Shown here in pieces: positions 1-11,421 of a stretch of DNA of 64,000 nt. Under the pieces are notes generated by a model. The model was not told where the DNA came from. It saw only the letters and a list, made by a program, of their open reading frames with translations, and made no database searches. The position numbers and the translations under genes are program-made. How positions within the stretch are numbered: the stretch's first letter is position 1; every line of letters begins with the position of its first letter. Source of the stretch: Spinellus fusiger. Taxonomy: Eukaryota; Mucoromycota; Mucoromycetes; Mucorales; Phycomycetaceae. The stretch lies in NCBI GenBank assembly GCA_025094145.1, contig JALLLS010000117.1:1-64000 (forward strand), in the 5' to 3' direction.

Positions 1-3000
1 TAGATAACCATGCTCAGGAGTATACCCTAGACAGCCTAGACACCTAGACAGTATAAAAGGAAGAAGACCACCTGAGACTGACTTGAGAAGAGTCTTAACT
101 TGTCTAATAACAGAAGAGTGTATTAGTAATAATTCAATCAAGAGATATAGTAAACTTACCTTGTACTTAATACTTGTCTTTAGAATAATAAGCCATATAT
201 CATCTATTAGAAGAAGAGTCAGTACTATGTCTTGTAGATTATATTGAACTCAAGCCCAGATAATGACACTGCTTATCTTTTTATCTCAAAAATAGCCTTT
301 GGTAGTGTCTATTGCCTCCTTCTATTGCTTCTCTTTGTTAATAATAGTACATTACCTTGCTCAGTTATGTTCATCTTGATGAGTACTTGGGTGTTGAGTT
401 GTAGGGGCAGTGCAAGAAATAACAAAATAATAACAGACAAAAGAATAAGAAAATATTTTGATTTTGGTGACATATTACTCTAGCCTTCACTTTTCAATAA
501 TTTATTAAGTCAAAATTCACAAGTCAAATAACTCACTCTCTTCTTATATTGAAATCTTCCTTACCATGTCTTTCACCACCATCAACTTCAAGAAAAGTGA
601 AATTCCCACCTGCACTGTCTGCAAAAAGACATTCAAAACAAAAGGAAATATGAAATTACACATTGCTACCCACAACATGTAAGATTAATCTCAAGTCTAA
701 AAGTAATGTTACTCATTCTCTACTTTGAATAGCTCCATGGCTGAGTCTTCTTCTTGGTATTTATCATAAAAACAGAGGCATAGAATAATAAGAACCAAAC
801 TCATCATGCTTTATTGCTATTGTCTACAGACCTCTCTCTGCCATCAACACAGTCTTCCATGTAGAAGAGGAGAGTGATGATGAGCCAGAGATTGTTGAAG
901 CTGAGGAAGTGCTCAAAGAAGAACCTCTTTGGGCTGCTGGAGAAGAAGATTTCAACAGCAACAACAACACTTTTGAGGATGTTGCCTCTGTGAATGGTGT
1001 GTTCTCATTCTCATCAAAGTTGGAGATGATCATGCATTGTTTCTTCACTGAGAATGAGGAATGTATCTTGAGAAGATTTGCAGGGGAGATTCTTACTCTG
1101 TATAAGGATGTAAGAGAGGCTTGCCTTGCCAATCCTCAAGAGAAAATCCCTGCCTTAAACAGGGTTCTCAACCTTGAGAAGAGGGTGAGAAGCCATGTCC
1201 CCAAGTTTCCCACCAACACTCACCAAGTTGCAGTCATTGAGACCTGCAAGGGCTTGCCCCCCACCACCACTACCCACCAGTTCTCCATGAACAAACCTTC
1301 AGAGTACTTGAGGCTGCTCACCGCCAACCCTAAGAAAACAGCAATGCTCTCTGCCCTGCCAGACAGAACTCCCAACCAACAAGTTTCTGTAACTCAGGGA
1401 GAGAAGTGGAGAACCCACCCTCTTTTCCAGCACCCTATGGTGACTGTTAAGATTGATGGCACTCCTGTAGATCTCTGGGTTGGAGATATTGTGCATGCTT
1501 CTCCTAGTGAAACAACAGCAACAACAGCAACATATAAGCTCACCTATTTCTTCACTTCATGTGATAGACTGATGGCTGATGCTTATGAAGAAGCAACTGG
1601 TTTTTCTCTTGGCAGCAGCATTGTCACTTTGGACATTGCTAGAGATGTTCAACTTCCCACCCACACCCACATCAACTCCACTACCTACCACCCTCTCAAG
1701 AGAGCTGCCGCTAGCCCCCATAGACAGTTCATGCCAGTCAAGATTGTGCCTCTGAACTTGTTCTTGGATGACACAAGTGAGAATACCACCAGGAAGTGGA
1801 ACAAGTTCAAGAGTTGAGTTCTGTCTCCTGCCACCATGGCATTCAAGGAACAGAATAAGACAGAGAACATGTTCTTTGTTTGTACCAGTAACAAGTTATT
1901 GGCAGTAGAGATGCTTCCTGACATTGTGGAAGACCTGAAGATGTTGGAGAGTGGAGTTGATGTTTGACATTGAGTTTGGTGAGTCTGTTCTTGTTGTTGG
2001 TGTGGTGCACCTCATCATGGCAGACAACCCCATGCATGCAGCAATGGCATGTAGTCTTGGTGCAAGTACCAGCTTTCCATGCAGGAAGTGCCACTGGAAG
2101 AAGGGAAGTGGAGTAGTGGATGGTGCCCCTCCCAGAAGAAGAGAAGAGTTGGTGGAGATGTATCAACACTGTGCCAACAACCCCAACAATGCCAGTTTGA
2201 GAAGTAACCCCAGCACTGGCTATAAGCTAACTGGTGGTGAAGCCCTTTTGTTCCTCAAGTTGTGGGATCCTTCCAAGGATTGCCCAGTGGAGATCTTACA
2301 CACTATTCTCCTTGGTGTTGCCAAGAATCTTATTATTGGCATGGTTTCATTTTTACCAAACCAGAAATCAAGCACTTGGAAGAAAGCTTCCACAACTACA
2401 ACAACAAATCTTTTGCAAGAAACCATTGCACTCCTTTTCACCTGTGTGGTTTGTATCTTGGAAGATATCTTAAGATTATTGTACAGTGCATACCAACCAT
2501 ACTGAATCAACTGATTCAGAAAAACCCCATTGCCAATGACTCTTCCAAGGCAATTATTCATAATTGTTTTTTTAAGCTCAGTTCTCTTGTGTCTCTCCTT
2601 TACATGCAAAGAATTAAAACATCTTTGCATGTTTATTTGGACAATGTGGATTCTGTTGTTGGAAAGTTGACCAGGGCAATTGCTATATATGATAAGTTGG
2701 CAGCACCCACCAAGTCTGCTAATAAACCAACAATTGGCAGCACTCTCAAACACCATCTTCTCAGTCATCTCTGTGAAGACATCACTTGCTTTGCTTCACC
2801 TGTCCACTATGAGACAGAGAGAGGTAAACAATTTAACAAGTTTATCTGTGAAAGGATAATCTTCACCAACAGATGCTTGCCCTCTCAAGATGTTGCTGTT
2901 TCCTTTGGCAAAAAGTACATGTCAGTGCACATCTTCCAAGGTGGGTACTGGCATGTGTCTTGTCATGATGGTCTTTTTACTGCTGGGGCTGAGGTCAAGG

Positions 3001-3502
3001 TCTTCCAAGAGATGTGTCCCCTGACCATTTCCTGCAAGCTTGCTGATAACAACATCAGCTCAAAAAGCATTGTCATTGGTCTGGCTGGTCTCTTTTCCTT
3101 CTCTTCTGGTTCTTTCTTTCTCTTTGGTCAAATCATTGCCACTGATAAGAAGAATATGGCCACCATTCTTCTCTATAACTTCAAACTTGCCTTTGGTCAA
3201 ACCTCATCTACCCACCCACAACCACAACATCTGGCTTTTGCCAAAGAAACCTACAACCTTTCTTCTTTCTTTGCCTTGGGCCTAAAGGATAATATTGGAA
3301 ACAATATTGTCTTTCCCCTGAACAACACTGTTGAGGTAAAATTTGATAGTATAGTTGTTGTAGAGGCAGTTGACATTCAGTCAATGAATGAATGCACTGT
3401 TCTCAACACAAGTAAGTTTGGCTCTCTCTTTTGGACAATGACCACTGGAGTTAATTCAGTGTAAGTCCCATAATAAATATTTTTTAAACATTGTTACTGT
3501 TG
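1..3502 (+). mobile_element. Degenerate DNA-transposon-like element, copy 1
   Basis: This stretch holds a broken transposase-like gene plus its 5' leader. The limits come from comparison inside the window: the first ~90 bases, the block around 300-545 and the tail 3360-3500 all reappear in order, inverted, at 48060-49135. The right end is placed where that similarity stops, just after the shared AATAAATAT/TTTAAACATTGTTA tail. The left end may lie outside the window. A TATAAAAGG box sits near position 50. No terminal inverted repeat or target duplication could be recognised. The superfamily is uncertain; a KDZ/Plavaka-type fungal element is my best guess. Confidence 0.6.
566..3464 (+). pseudogene. 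C2H2-finger transposase-like gene, broken
   Basis: Exon 1 (566-678) encodes one C2H2 zinc finger (C-x2-C-x12-H-x3-H, from CTVC to HIATH). A GT-AG intron (679-829) follows. The reading frame then continues from 830 with an acidic stretch and a large conserved body including HPLFQHPMVTVK, DLWVGDIVH, ADNPMHAAM, FPCRKCHWKKG and CPVEILHTILLGVAK. The last two resemble proteins widespread in fungal transposon families. It is not intact: a TGA stands at 1815-1817 where the frame otherwise continues (probably an old TGG); a frameshift lies near 1950-1965; another lies near 2335-2355, after which frame continues to the stop at 3464. No catalytic triad could be assigned. The gene is dead in this copy. 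Confidence 0.65.
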
Positions 3503-4856
3503 TGTTCCGACCTTAATCCAAAGATTCTTCATGAATTGGTCAACATGAGTAGTATGCTGTGACATTCAGAATACTCTATGAAAGCTTGAGTGCACACAAG
3601 TACCATAGTACATCTCTGTATCATCTCACTGATTGGTCGTAACTACAAATCAACCTTCTAAGCTTAAATTATTATTGGACACTTAATGAGCTGCCTTTAT
3701 CTATAAATCCTTAGTGAATTAAATAAGACCTATCAAAGGCAATTAAAAGTAAAGACATAATAGATGGCTCTATAATGGTGTGCTTATTCAATGAACCAAC
3801 CATAAGGCTCCAACATGTAGTCTACCATTAGGTAGAACACCTACACCAACCATAAAGCTATACCTATATAAACTACCATAGGATAAATCATCTACACCAA
3901 CCATACGGTTGCATCTATCAATAAGCTATGCCATGGACTAATCATTAACTACCAAAAGGTAGAATGCCACTGAAGGATAAGCACCCACAAAAAGTATAAA
4001 TAATGAACCACTCTTCACTTAATAAAAATTATCTTTGTTCAGTCTTGTTATTTTCTACTTGTCTGAATAATCACATGGATACTTGCTTGGCAAAGAGTTT
4101 TTGGGCAGTTACATTCATTGTTAAGAGAAATAATTGTTTGAAATCCTTAAGCAAAAGTGTACTGTTTGGAATAATAAGATTATGTTTCTCAAAAATGCAA
4201 AGGGTGAATTTCTTCTCACTATTTATGCTAATCTACATTTTACATATATGGAATAACTAAATAGGTTTTACAAGAATAGGTGGTCAAGCCCCCTATTTCC
4301 AATAATATGATTCATGATATCTTTAGCTCTTATCCCATGAACTATCAATTTTCCAAAAACTCTATTTAATATAACTGCAAAGCAAACACCCCAAAGCATT
4401 TGAAGGCTTATTATAAGCTATCAGGCATGTGTGAAGTCCTTCAAGACAAGCTTTTCAACTGTTTTCTACTGAGAAGAAAATTCATATCATCTTATATGAC
4501 AATAAATATGCATATATTAAACACCCATAGAGATACAATTTGATCTTCTTACAATCACTCAGTATTTTATAGGTATATATATATTTCTTCTAATACTGTA
4601 TTTATCTTCAGGATGAAAAAATAACTTTATAAACTTAGGACTAAAATTTGATCCTAAAATTTTAAATATATCTGATATTTTGGTATGTGATCTTTAAACC
4701 ATTTATTGTATCAGAAGTAAAAAAAGTTATCTGAAATATTATTTAATTGACTGTAAAATTAATATTAAGTTCTAATATTCAAAAAACAGTTATCTTAATG
4801 TTAGATAATTATTAAAATACCTTTAAAGATCAAGGATATAAATATACCCTCATATA
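3503..4856. other. AT-rich stretch without a gene
   Basis: No conserved coding segment is visible. An 85-codon reading frame at 4003-4260 has no recognisable motif and the base composition of its surroundings, so I do not call it. The only structure is the degenerate tandem repeat at about 3785-3970. Confidence 0.5.
3785..3970. repeat. Degenerate ~50-60 bp tandem repeat
   Basis: A phrase close to CACCAACCATA-(A/C)-(A/G)-G followed by CTACCATTAGGTAGAA-like text recurs three times with drift. Each unit ends in a CTACCA...TGGTA/AGGTAG mini-palindrome. Confidence 0.45.
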
Positions 4857-5575
4857 TTGAAAAGACCTATTATCAGCCATTTGGACAAAGATATAGTGTG
4901 GGGGGCTGTTATTGATACCACAACAAAAGCAATGAAGCCACAGGGTGAAAGAAATGCAATGAAGTTTAGGGGAATGGTGATGACTGATGGTGTTGGTGTA
5001 TCTGTGTTGAAACAAAACCATGATACAAAGAAAGGTGGCAGTGGAAGAATCAAGAAAGAAACAAAAGAACTTAATGAATTCCAATACATTGAAGATTTGG
5101 GGAAAAAAAGAATTGGTAGCTAGTATTGGCAAGCATGTGTTGATTGACCCTGGTCGTCATGATATACTTTATTGCATGCATGAAGATAGTACTGTTGAGA
5201 ATAAAAGAACATACCAATACACTAGCAATCAAAGTGCTATTGAAATCAAGTTAAGAAAGTTCAGGAAGCTCTGTGAGAACTTGAAACCTAATGAAGTGAA
5301 AGCAGCTGAATTATCCATGTCAGGACATACATCTTCAACAGTCAATTGTGAAAAGTTTGCAAGATACCTTGAGGAGAGAGTCATTGTTACCCCAGTGTTG
5401 TATAACTAATTATTCAAATGAAGGTACTTTTGCTGTGAGAAATCAGAATATCAACAGTTTACTTTTATTTCTTAGAATGAAGCCTTTAATCTTTATTAAT
5501 CAACAACAATCTAACAAACAGCTAGCTAGAAATCTTTAAGGAAAGTTTGGCAATGATGCTGTAATAGTAAATAGC
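4857..5575 (+). pseudogene. TnpB/Fanzor-like nuclease remnant
   Basis: Three reading frames join into one degraded protein. Frame 3 (4857-5100) carries MTDGVGVSVLK and ends in YIEDLGKK. After a frameshift in the G/A run near 5100, frame 1 gives KHVLIDPGRHDILYC, which fits a RuvC-I motif (catalytic Asp in D-P-G), followed by YQYTSNQ. After a second shift near 5405, frame 2 gives RMKPLIFINQQQSNKQLARN, which resembles the segment before RuvC-II. An in-frame TAA (5537-5539) and GKFGNDAVIV follow. The zinc-ribbon and RuvC-III parts are absent. From family knowledge this order fits the eukaryotic TnpB homologues called Fanzor, RNA-guided nucleases spread by transposons. Assignment rests on motif memory without a search. 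The copy is non-functional. Confidence 0.55.
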
Positions 5576-5660
5576 ACCACAGGATGACAGTTATCTTTTT
5601 GGTGTCATGGTTTCTTTGCTGTTCATATTGTTGTTATCTGTATTGATATATATATAAGAA

Positions 5661-7469
5661 TCATATAAGGTCACTAGGAATTACAATGGGTTGATTCTTT
5701 AAACTGGGGAACCAGGTTCCATGGGTCCAGCATGCATCAACATTACTGTCTTCATCATAAGATAGAGAGCAACAATATGAACTGCTTCTGCTTTTCTTTG
5801 CTCTGACTTCTTTCTTTAATGAAGCAGTTAATATACCAGCATTTTTAAGAGCATGGGTCTAAGTAAATTGAGTTAAAATTACAGTGAAAACATATATATT
5901 GAGCCAGCTTACCCTTATGTATTTTAACCTAGGAAGGCATTTCTTTCTTAGTAGACTGAGGTCTCTTACATCATTTGGTATAGGCACTGAACCAAAGTGT
6001 TGTACAGTGTATAAACCAGGTACGCTCAACTTCATGATTTTTACCTCGCCATCTAAGGCAGATGCCTGGAAGCAAGGAATTATAAGCCGTCTCTTTTCTG
6101 ATGTGGGAAAATATGGTCTGTTTGTGATATTATCCAAGATAATCTTTGATTCACGTAGTATCTTTACATGATCGTCTATGAATTTCTGAGGCCCGGGAAT
6201 GCTTCCAGAAAACTCGCAATTCAAGACGTCCATGTGAGTATCTTCAGCTTGAGCAAGGACTCGCAAATCCACACGATCTCCCATTGTTCCTGCATTACTT
6301 TGCAACGATCTTTTCTTTGCAGCTGTTGATTCTTTAGAAACAGAATCGCCCCTTTTTTGAATGTTAGTTTCACAAATAATATGATAAGATTGATGAAATA
6401 ATGACTTACCACTTTAAAGTTAAATCATCGTGGTTGAAAATTGATGATAGAATTGGAGTCCACACCTCCCCAACAAAATCCTGCTCAGTAGCAGTCTTGA
6501 ACTTATGAGTGTGTAAAACACTGTTCTTTTTGTTGAGAAGTCTCAAACTATCAAGATCATTAGATAAGCTGTGTTTATGTTAATCAACACAAATCTTACA
6601 TGTGGGCATAGATCTCAAAGTGACACTCATCATCTGTAAATGCAAACTTTGCTTGATACTCAAGACAAAGCACATACCCCTTCTTTAAGTCCTCAACAGC
6701 AACCTGGTAAATATGTTTTTTTTAAATAAATATATATAGTTCAAGGAATCCATAAAAACATTTAAAAACAAACCAGTTTAATCTTCTTTAGTATTTTTCA
6801 ATGTTAGCAGGCAATGGAGGCAAGTCTCTTGGATCATATACTTTTGTTTTAAGCTCCTGCCATGCTTCTTCATTGAACAATGATTGCTGTGATCCATCAT
6901 TACTACTGTTGTCTGACAGGTCAACAATAGAGTTCAAACCAAGACTGACGGTTTTCTTTTGAGTGCTGCTTAAAGTAGTGTATGAGCTTGTGCTCTCCAC
7001 AATGTTGACTGCAGCTTGCTTAATCATTGAGCCAGCACTCTTTTTTAACCCTTGAAGCATGAGTCCATCAATTTCAAAGATTTCTTTGTTTTTTGGATAT
7101 GACTTTTTGTGTAAATCATATTGTTTCACAGCATTTTCATGGGGCATATTCTTAAGCTTCATAACATCCCAGTAGTTGCTGACTGATTCACTATGAAGTA
7201 TCTACATTTTAAAATAGGATATTATTAATTATAAGTAAGAACAATGGCTTCTTACACGAAAATCACCAACGGCAAATGCTAATGCAAGATTCTTTAATGC
7301 TGTTGGCTTGGTAGGATCAGCTAGTATTTTTTTGATAGTATCCTTAATTTCTTCCTCAATAATTTCACGATCTTGTAAAGTAGGTCTCAAAGCCTTTATC
7401 AGTTCGATGAAATCAAAGTGTTCATCAGCGTAATGCTTGTTAAGATATTGTTCAACTGTGGTAGGCCTA
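5661..7469 (-). pseudogene. Multi-exon gene of an uncharacterised fungal family, in-frame stop
   Basis: On the minus strand, exons 7469-7256, 7201-~6785, 6703-6600, 6568-6410, 6351-5913 and 5858-5661 give continuous, protein-like sequence. Examples are PTTVEQYLNKHYADEHFDF, GYVLCLEYQAKFAFTDDE, GDRVDLRVLAQAEDTHMDVL, NRPYFPTSEKRRLIIPCFQ and GLYTVQHFGSVPIPNDVRDL. The last three introns (31, 58 and 54 nt) keep frame exactly. Two problems remain. A TAA interrupts the second exon at 6790-6788, just after an LPPLPANIEKY segment, unless that segment is spliced out using an alternative GTATAT donor. The 5' end is also unresolved; a further coding-like stretch lies at about 7500-7575. I do not know the function. 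It resembles lineage-expanded hypothetical proteins of Mucorales (from memory, unverified). Confidence 0.5.
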
Positions 7470-7575
7470 AAACAAAATAAGTCTCTGTGATTCATTTAAA
7501 GGAGTTTATTACTTCATGATCCAATGTAATTGCGTTTTTCTTTTGATAATAAATAGAAGGTGTATCAAACCTGAA

Positions 7576-9443
7576 TTGCAAATGAGGATTTTATACTGTC
7601 TAAACTGATTGTGAGATGAAACACAGTCCTATCTCTATTCTCATGGATGACGGCAGAGCTAATAATAAATCAATTTGTGAGTAATGTCCGCCGCTCCTGA
7701 CAGTACTTTGAGGCAGATGATAAACACAAACAATACCTCCCTGAACGTTAAAGTCTGGCGTTCAGGGCAAATAGTCACAACTCCTTGATACTCATAGCTA
7801 TGTAAACAGAACCGTTTTAACTTGAATAAATCATCGAAGTTTTCAAACAGTAACTGTGTACCATTCGTAGAAGCAAGGGCTGTCTAGATAGCGCGCAAGT
7901 CTGATTTTGTTGACCTAGATACTCTTTATATTCTTACTTTCCGTTAACGTTGTTCTGTTTCCTTGCTTGGTTCTGTCTATTTCAAGCACACTACCTCACT
8001 TGGCCGCATTCTATACCCGCCAAGTCTCTCTATTGTTCGGCTACCTCTGTATCAGGACTACCGCAGTACATCCCCAAGTGTACTATCTGTGCTAAGAAAC
8101 CTGTGTCCGTAGCAACCTCATTCTGAGACCTACTAGCCTCCTTAGATCTTGCATTGCCCTAAATTACAAATTGTTTTCCGCCGCCACCAAACTTACTTAA
8201 CCAATCGGATCCATTGGTACTCCCTTCTACCACCTAATGGACGTGTAATGTTACACGGGTCGAGATCTTTGAGACTTGTAGGTTCCTAGGCAGGGAGGGC
8301 TACGGTCACAGATAGAAGAGAGCAGGAAAGGAGATTGGGGATGTTCTTGCGGTGCAAGAGAGAGATGGCAGACAGAAGTCTGGTAGAGGGGTGGCCAAGA
8401 GGGTCGGCCAAGAGAGATAGAGAAGATAGGGGGAACAATGGATCCAATGAAAATGCCAGAAAGAACCAACGAAAAAGAACAAAGCAGAGAGACTACGGAA
8501 CGCACTCGAGAAACAGTCGATTACTTAGCCTTAGAGTCTATATTACTCGATTATCAGCCTCAAAGAATTACTCAGATCAAGAATTTTTTTATTATTATAT
8601 GAAAGAAGAGAATTTTTATAGTTATCTGAAGGGCTATTCCCTTTCCCACACACTTCTTTATTGGTCTCCTCTCTATCACTTGGTCTTCTACTGTCATCCA
8701 TGCAAGTAGGCAGTCACACTGTCCTATTCTACAGTCGTTTGAATTCTTGCATTAGTCAGGACATCCCCACTTCTGTCACTGTACACATCAAACCGTATTA
8801 CTATCTTTCTCTTCATTGCTCTATACGTCACTCACACTCCATATCGCCCAAAACAACATAATGTTCAATTGCAAAGTCAATCATTATTGTTAAAATAGGT
8901 ATTCGAAGTTTGAAAATTGGTTATTTAAAGAGGCGTAATGGAATTTTAAAACACCGTATCCATCATAACAATACTTTTACTCAATGATCTGTCTATTTTC
9001 AACACCAGTCCAAACAGGTGAGGGACAGAAACACTCTTGCCGTATTGATTTAGTACTGTCAGGACAAGAAGCAGGACCAGAATCCGCATTATTGAAGAAA
9101 TAAACATTCTTTCTAGGGTATATTTCTCGTCACTGCCATGGAGAACAAGATATAAGGCAAGAAAGATCCTATTGTCTTTTCTATAGGCTATTGTATCGGT
9201 GGTGCTGTTTGGTTTGACAGGTGAGACAAGGAATAGACTTTCTACTGTAAAGCAACTCACTCACAAGCAAAGACAATTCAACAGCCACATAATACCCACG
9301 TTCTCACTTTCTTGTTTTTCATTGACTATTCTTGGCTCTATTTTCCTGCTAGACTATAGTATTGAATGGATCCATGTCTTGTGCTGTTTATTCAAAAGAA
9401 AGAAAAAGAACAGTAAAAGTGCATTGACAGACACACAGCCTCT
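7576..9443. other. Intergenic; part with unusual, less AT-rich composition
   Basis: No gene is called. From about 7650 to 8520 the DNA is visibly richer in G+C than its surroundings. It contains a CGTGTAA-TG-TTACACG hairpin at about 8239-8254 and a short ORF beginning MDPMKMPERTNE at 8438. This could be a relic of an LTR retrotransposon (TGTAA...TTACA ends are typical), but no second LTR, reverse transcriptase or protease text is present. Confidence 0.3.
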
Positions 9444-9944
9444 TTATTTGTTGTTGACGACACCATCGAAGCGAGTCTTGAACCATTCAATGGACTCATC
9501 CTTCTTGATACGGTGGGTGCTGCCCACCTTGGCCTTGCAGTGCTTGCGGCGGGACACACGGTTACCGGGACGGCCCATCACAACGTAGTAGTCCATACCG
9601 TAAATACCAATGGAAGGATCGTATTTGATGCCCAAGTCAATGTGCTCATCAATACCGAAACCAAAGTTACCGGTCTCGGAGAAGTTACGAGCACGCAACT
9701 CGTACTCCTTGACCTTGAGACCACGCTCGAGGATCTCCTCAGCCTTGGCACCACGGACAGTGACGTGGACGGAGATCTTTTCGTTACGACGGATACCAAA
9801 GGTACGCACGGTGTAGCGAGCCTTGGAGTAGACAGGGGTTTGACCAGTCAATTGTTCGAGCACCTTGGCAGCACGAGTGAGTCTGTCACCGGATTCACCC
9901 ACACAAATGTTCAACACAAGCTTCTCAATGTGAAGGTTCTTCAT
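9444..9944 (-). CDS. RPL11: 60S ribosomal protein uL5 (L11)
   Basis: uL5 contacts 5S rRNA and the central protuberance of the large cytoplasmic ribosomal subunit. The frame from the ATG at 9944 gives 166 residues, uninterrupted. It has [20 protein letters not shown] near the start, then [37 protein letters not shown], and [19 protein letters not shown]. This is diagnostic for eukaryotic L11 (yeast L11 is 174 aa). Upstream, the same frame reads [11 protein letters not shown] back to a TAG at codon 8 of a better-placed ATG (10002): MTDITIN-stop-SAEQK. Either translation starts at 9944, or a spliced leader exon joins at the TAG (which would make an acceptor), or the upstream ATG is a short uORF. 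The region upstream is pyrimidine- and repeat-rich. Confidence 0.93.
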   Translation of the reverse strand: MKNLHIEKLVLNICVGESGDRLTRAAKVLEQLTGQTPVYSKARYTVRTFGIRRNEKISVHVTVRGAKAEEILERGLKVKEYELRARNFSETGNFGFGIDEHIDLGIKYDPSIGIYGMDYYVVMGRPGNRVSRRKHCKAKVGSTHRIKKDESIEWFKTRFDGVVNNK

Positions 9945-10308
9945 CTTGTTGACGGCAACAGTCTTTTGTTCGGCACTCTAGTTAATGGTGATGTCAGTCA
10001 TTGTGTTTCTGAAGTGGGTAGGTAGAAGTATAAGTACAAATAGCATTTAATGAGTGAGTGAGTGTGGGTGAGTGTGAGCGTGTGTGTGGGTGGGTAGATG
10101 TTGTGTATTGAACGACATGAAATGTAGTGGGGTGTGTTGCGTTGTAGTGAGCAGCAGTAGATAGTATAGGCGTCACTCTGTTTTGTGTGTATATGTCTGT
10201 CTGTCGTCTGTCTGTCTGTCTTTATCCATCCATCCACTCTTCTTCTTATCCACTCATCCATCCATCCATCTATCTCCTATACTATCAAACTGTAAACTAC
10301 TATTTACC

Positions 10309-10467
10309 ATGGCTGGTCGGGGCTACGTGTCTGTAGGCGATGGAAAAGAAGGATCTACTGTGAGTGGCTTCATTGAAGTTACTATCCCTGTGGACTCGGC
10401 AGGCAGAAGTAGGGTCCAAGCCACCACTTCCTTATGCCAAATAGGGAAAGTCTACTTTGGCCACTAA
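10309..10467 (+). CDS. Small hypothetical protein, 52 aa
   Basis: An ORF starts at ATG in good context (TTTACCATGGCT) about 300-360 bp from uL5, transcribed divergently. It reads MAGRGYVSVGDGKEGSTVSG and then a mixed hydrophobic/polar tail ending VYFGH. It has no recognisable domain, signal peptide or membrane segment. Amino-acid composition looks protein-like, but the ORF is short and could be chance or a first exon of a longer gene. Confidence 0.3.
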   Translation: MAGRGYVSVGDGKEGSTVSGFIEVTIPVDSAGRSRVQATTSLCQIGKVYFGH

Positions 10468-11421
10468 CAGATCCCTCACCCTAGATTGGTCTTTTATCCC
10501 ATGTAAGCACTGGTACAACAACAGAAAACACCTTTTATGGTATTCTCTAAGTGTAGTTTATGCATTGGACCTGGTCTTTATAGAGAAAGGAATCTTCTTT
10601 TTATCACCTTTTCTCTTTCTTCTTCTCCTTCTTCCTATCAAAAATAAAGAGAATCTTCTAACCAACTCCAATGCATGTGTGAAGAGAGAGCTACTTGGCC
10701 ACTCTCTTTTTTTATCATTAGTATTAAGTATTAAGTATTAAGTATTAAGTATTAAGTATTAAGTATTAGTATTAAGTATTAGTACTATATGCTTGCCATC
10801 TATACATGTTATATGCTTGTGATTGTACAGGTTCTTCACCTAGAATGAGACAGTTCAAAAGACTACATTAGACTACAAGACACAAGGCAAAAGAAGTATT
10901 TAGTATAATAAATAGGGTCTATTTGTCAGATGTCTTTACAGATAAAGAGATGATATATTGAATAGATCAGTATCAGTAGACATGCTAATAGAATAAGGTT
11001 GTATACCAGTATTCTATCATTGATGAGCATAAGTTTTTATGAAGGATAGCCTTGGATTTATGTCTTGCATGATGGAAGATGATCAATGCATTGTATTCAG
11101 CTGAGCACTGTTAATATATATAATATGAATACACTATTGCTCTTTCAGACTGCCTTCATCTAAATATTATTAGAGATGATATCAACAGTAGAATTAGACA
11201 TTGTAATTTAATCTTTTGAACTGTCCAGTCTTAATTATATTATATAAATAAAAAACCATTTGTTTCTACCTACCTTTTTCTCTGTCATAAAGAGATGGGA
11301 TTCCTCCACCAATCATTGCAATGCAAAGAGAGAGCAGTAAAATTTTTATGGATCGTTCAAGAGCCGCTTTACCCTTCTTTTCCTCCTCTCCCTTTCTTTT
11401 TTCTATTGGATATTCGACATT
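10468..11421. other. Intergenic, uL13 5' region
   Basis: No coding signal was found. It includes a 7-bp TATTAAG tandem array (10720-10783). Immediately upstream of the uL13 ATG is a pyrimidine-rich tract (about 11370-11402), common in front of highly expressed fungal genes. Confidence 0.4.
10720..10783. repeat. TATTAAG tandem array
   Basis: About eight head-to-tail copies of the 7-bp unit TATTAAG; the last two are interrupted by a TATTAG variant. Confidence 0.9.

Noticed and set aside
8230..8602. LTR retrotransposon boundary and gag start
   Set aside because: Only a hairpin and a 54-codon ORF; no LTR pair, primer site or polymerase motifs.
9513..10025. Long plus-strand frame across the uL5 gene
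   Set aside because: It is the antisense shadow of a strongly conserved ribosomal protein; Val/Thr-rich composition follows from that.
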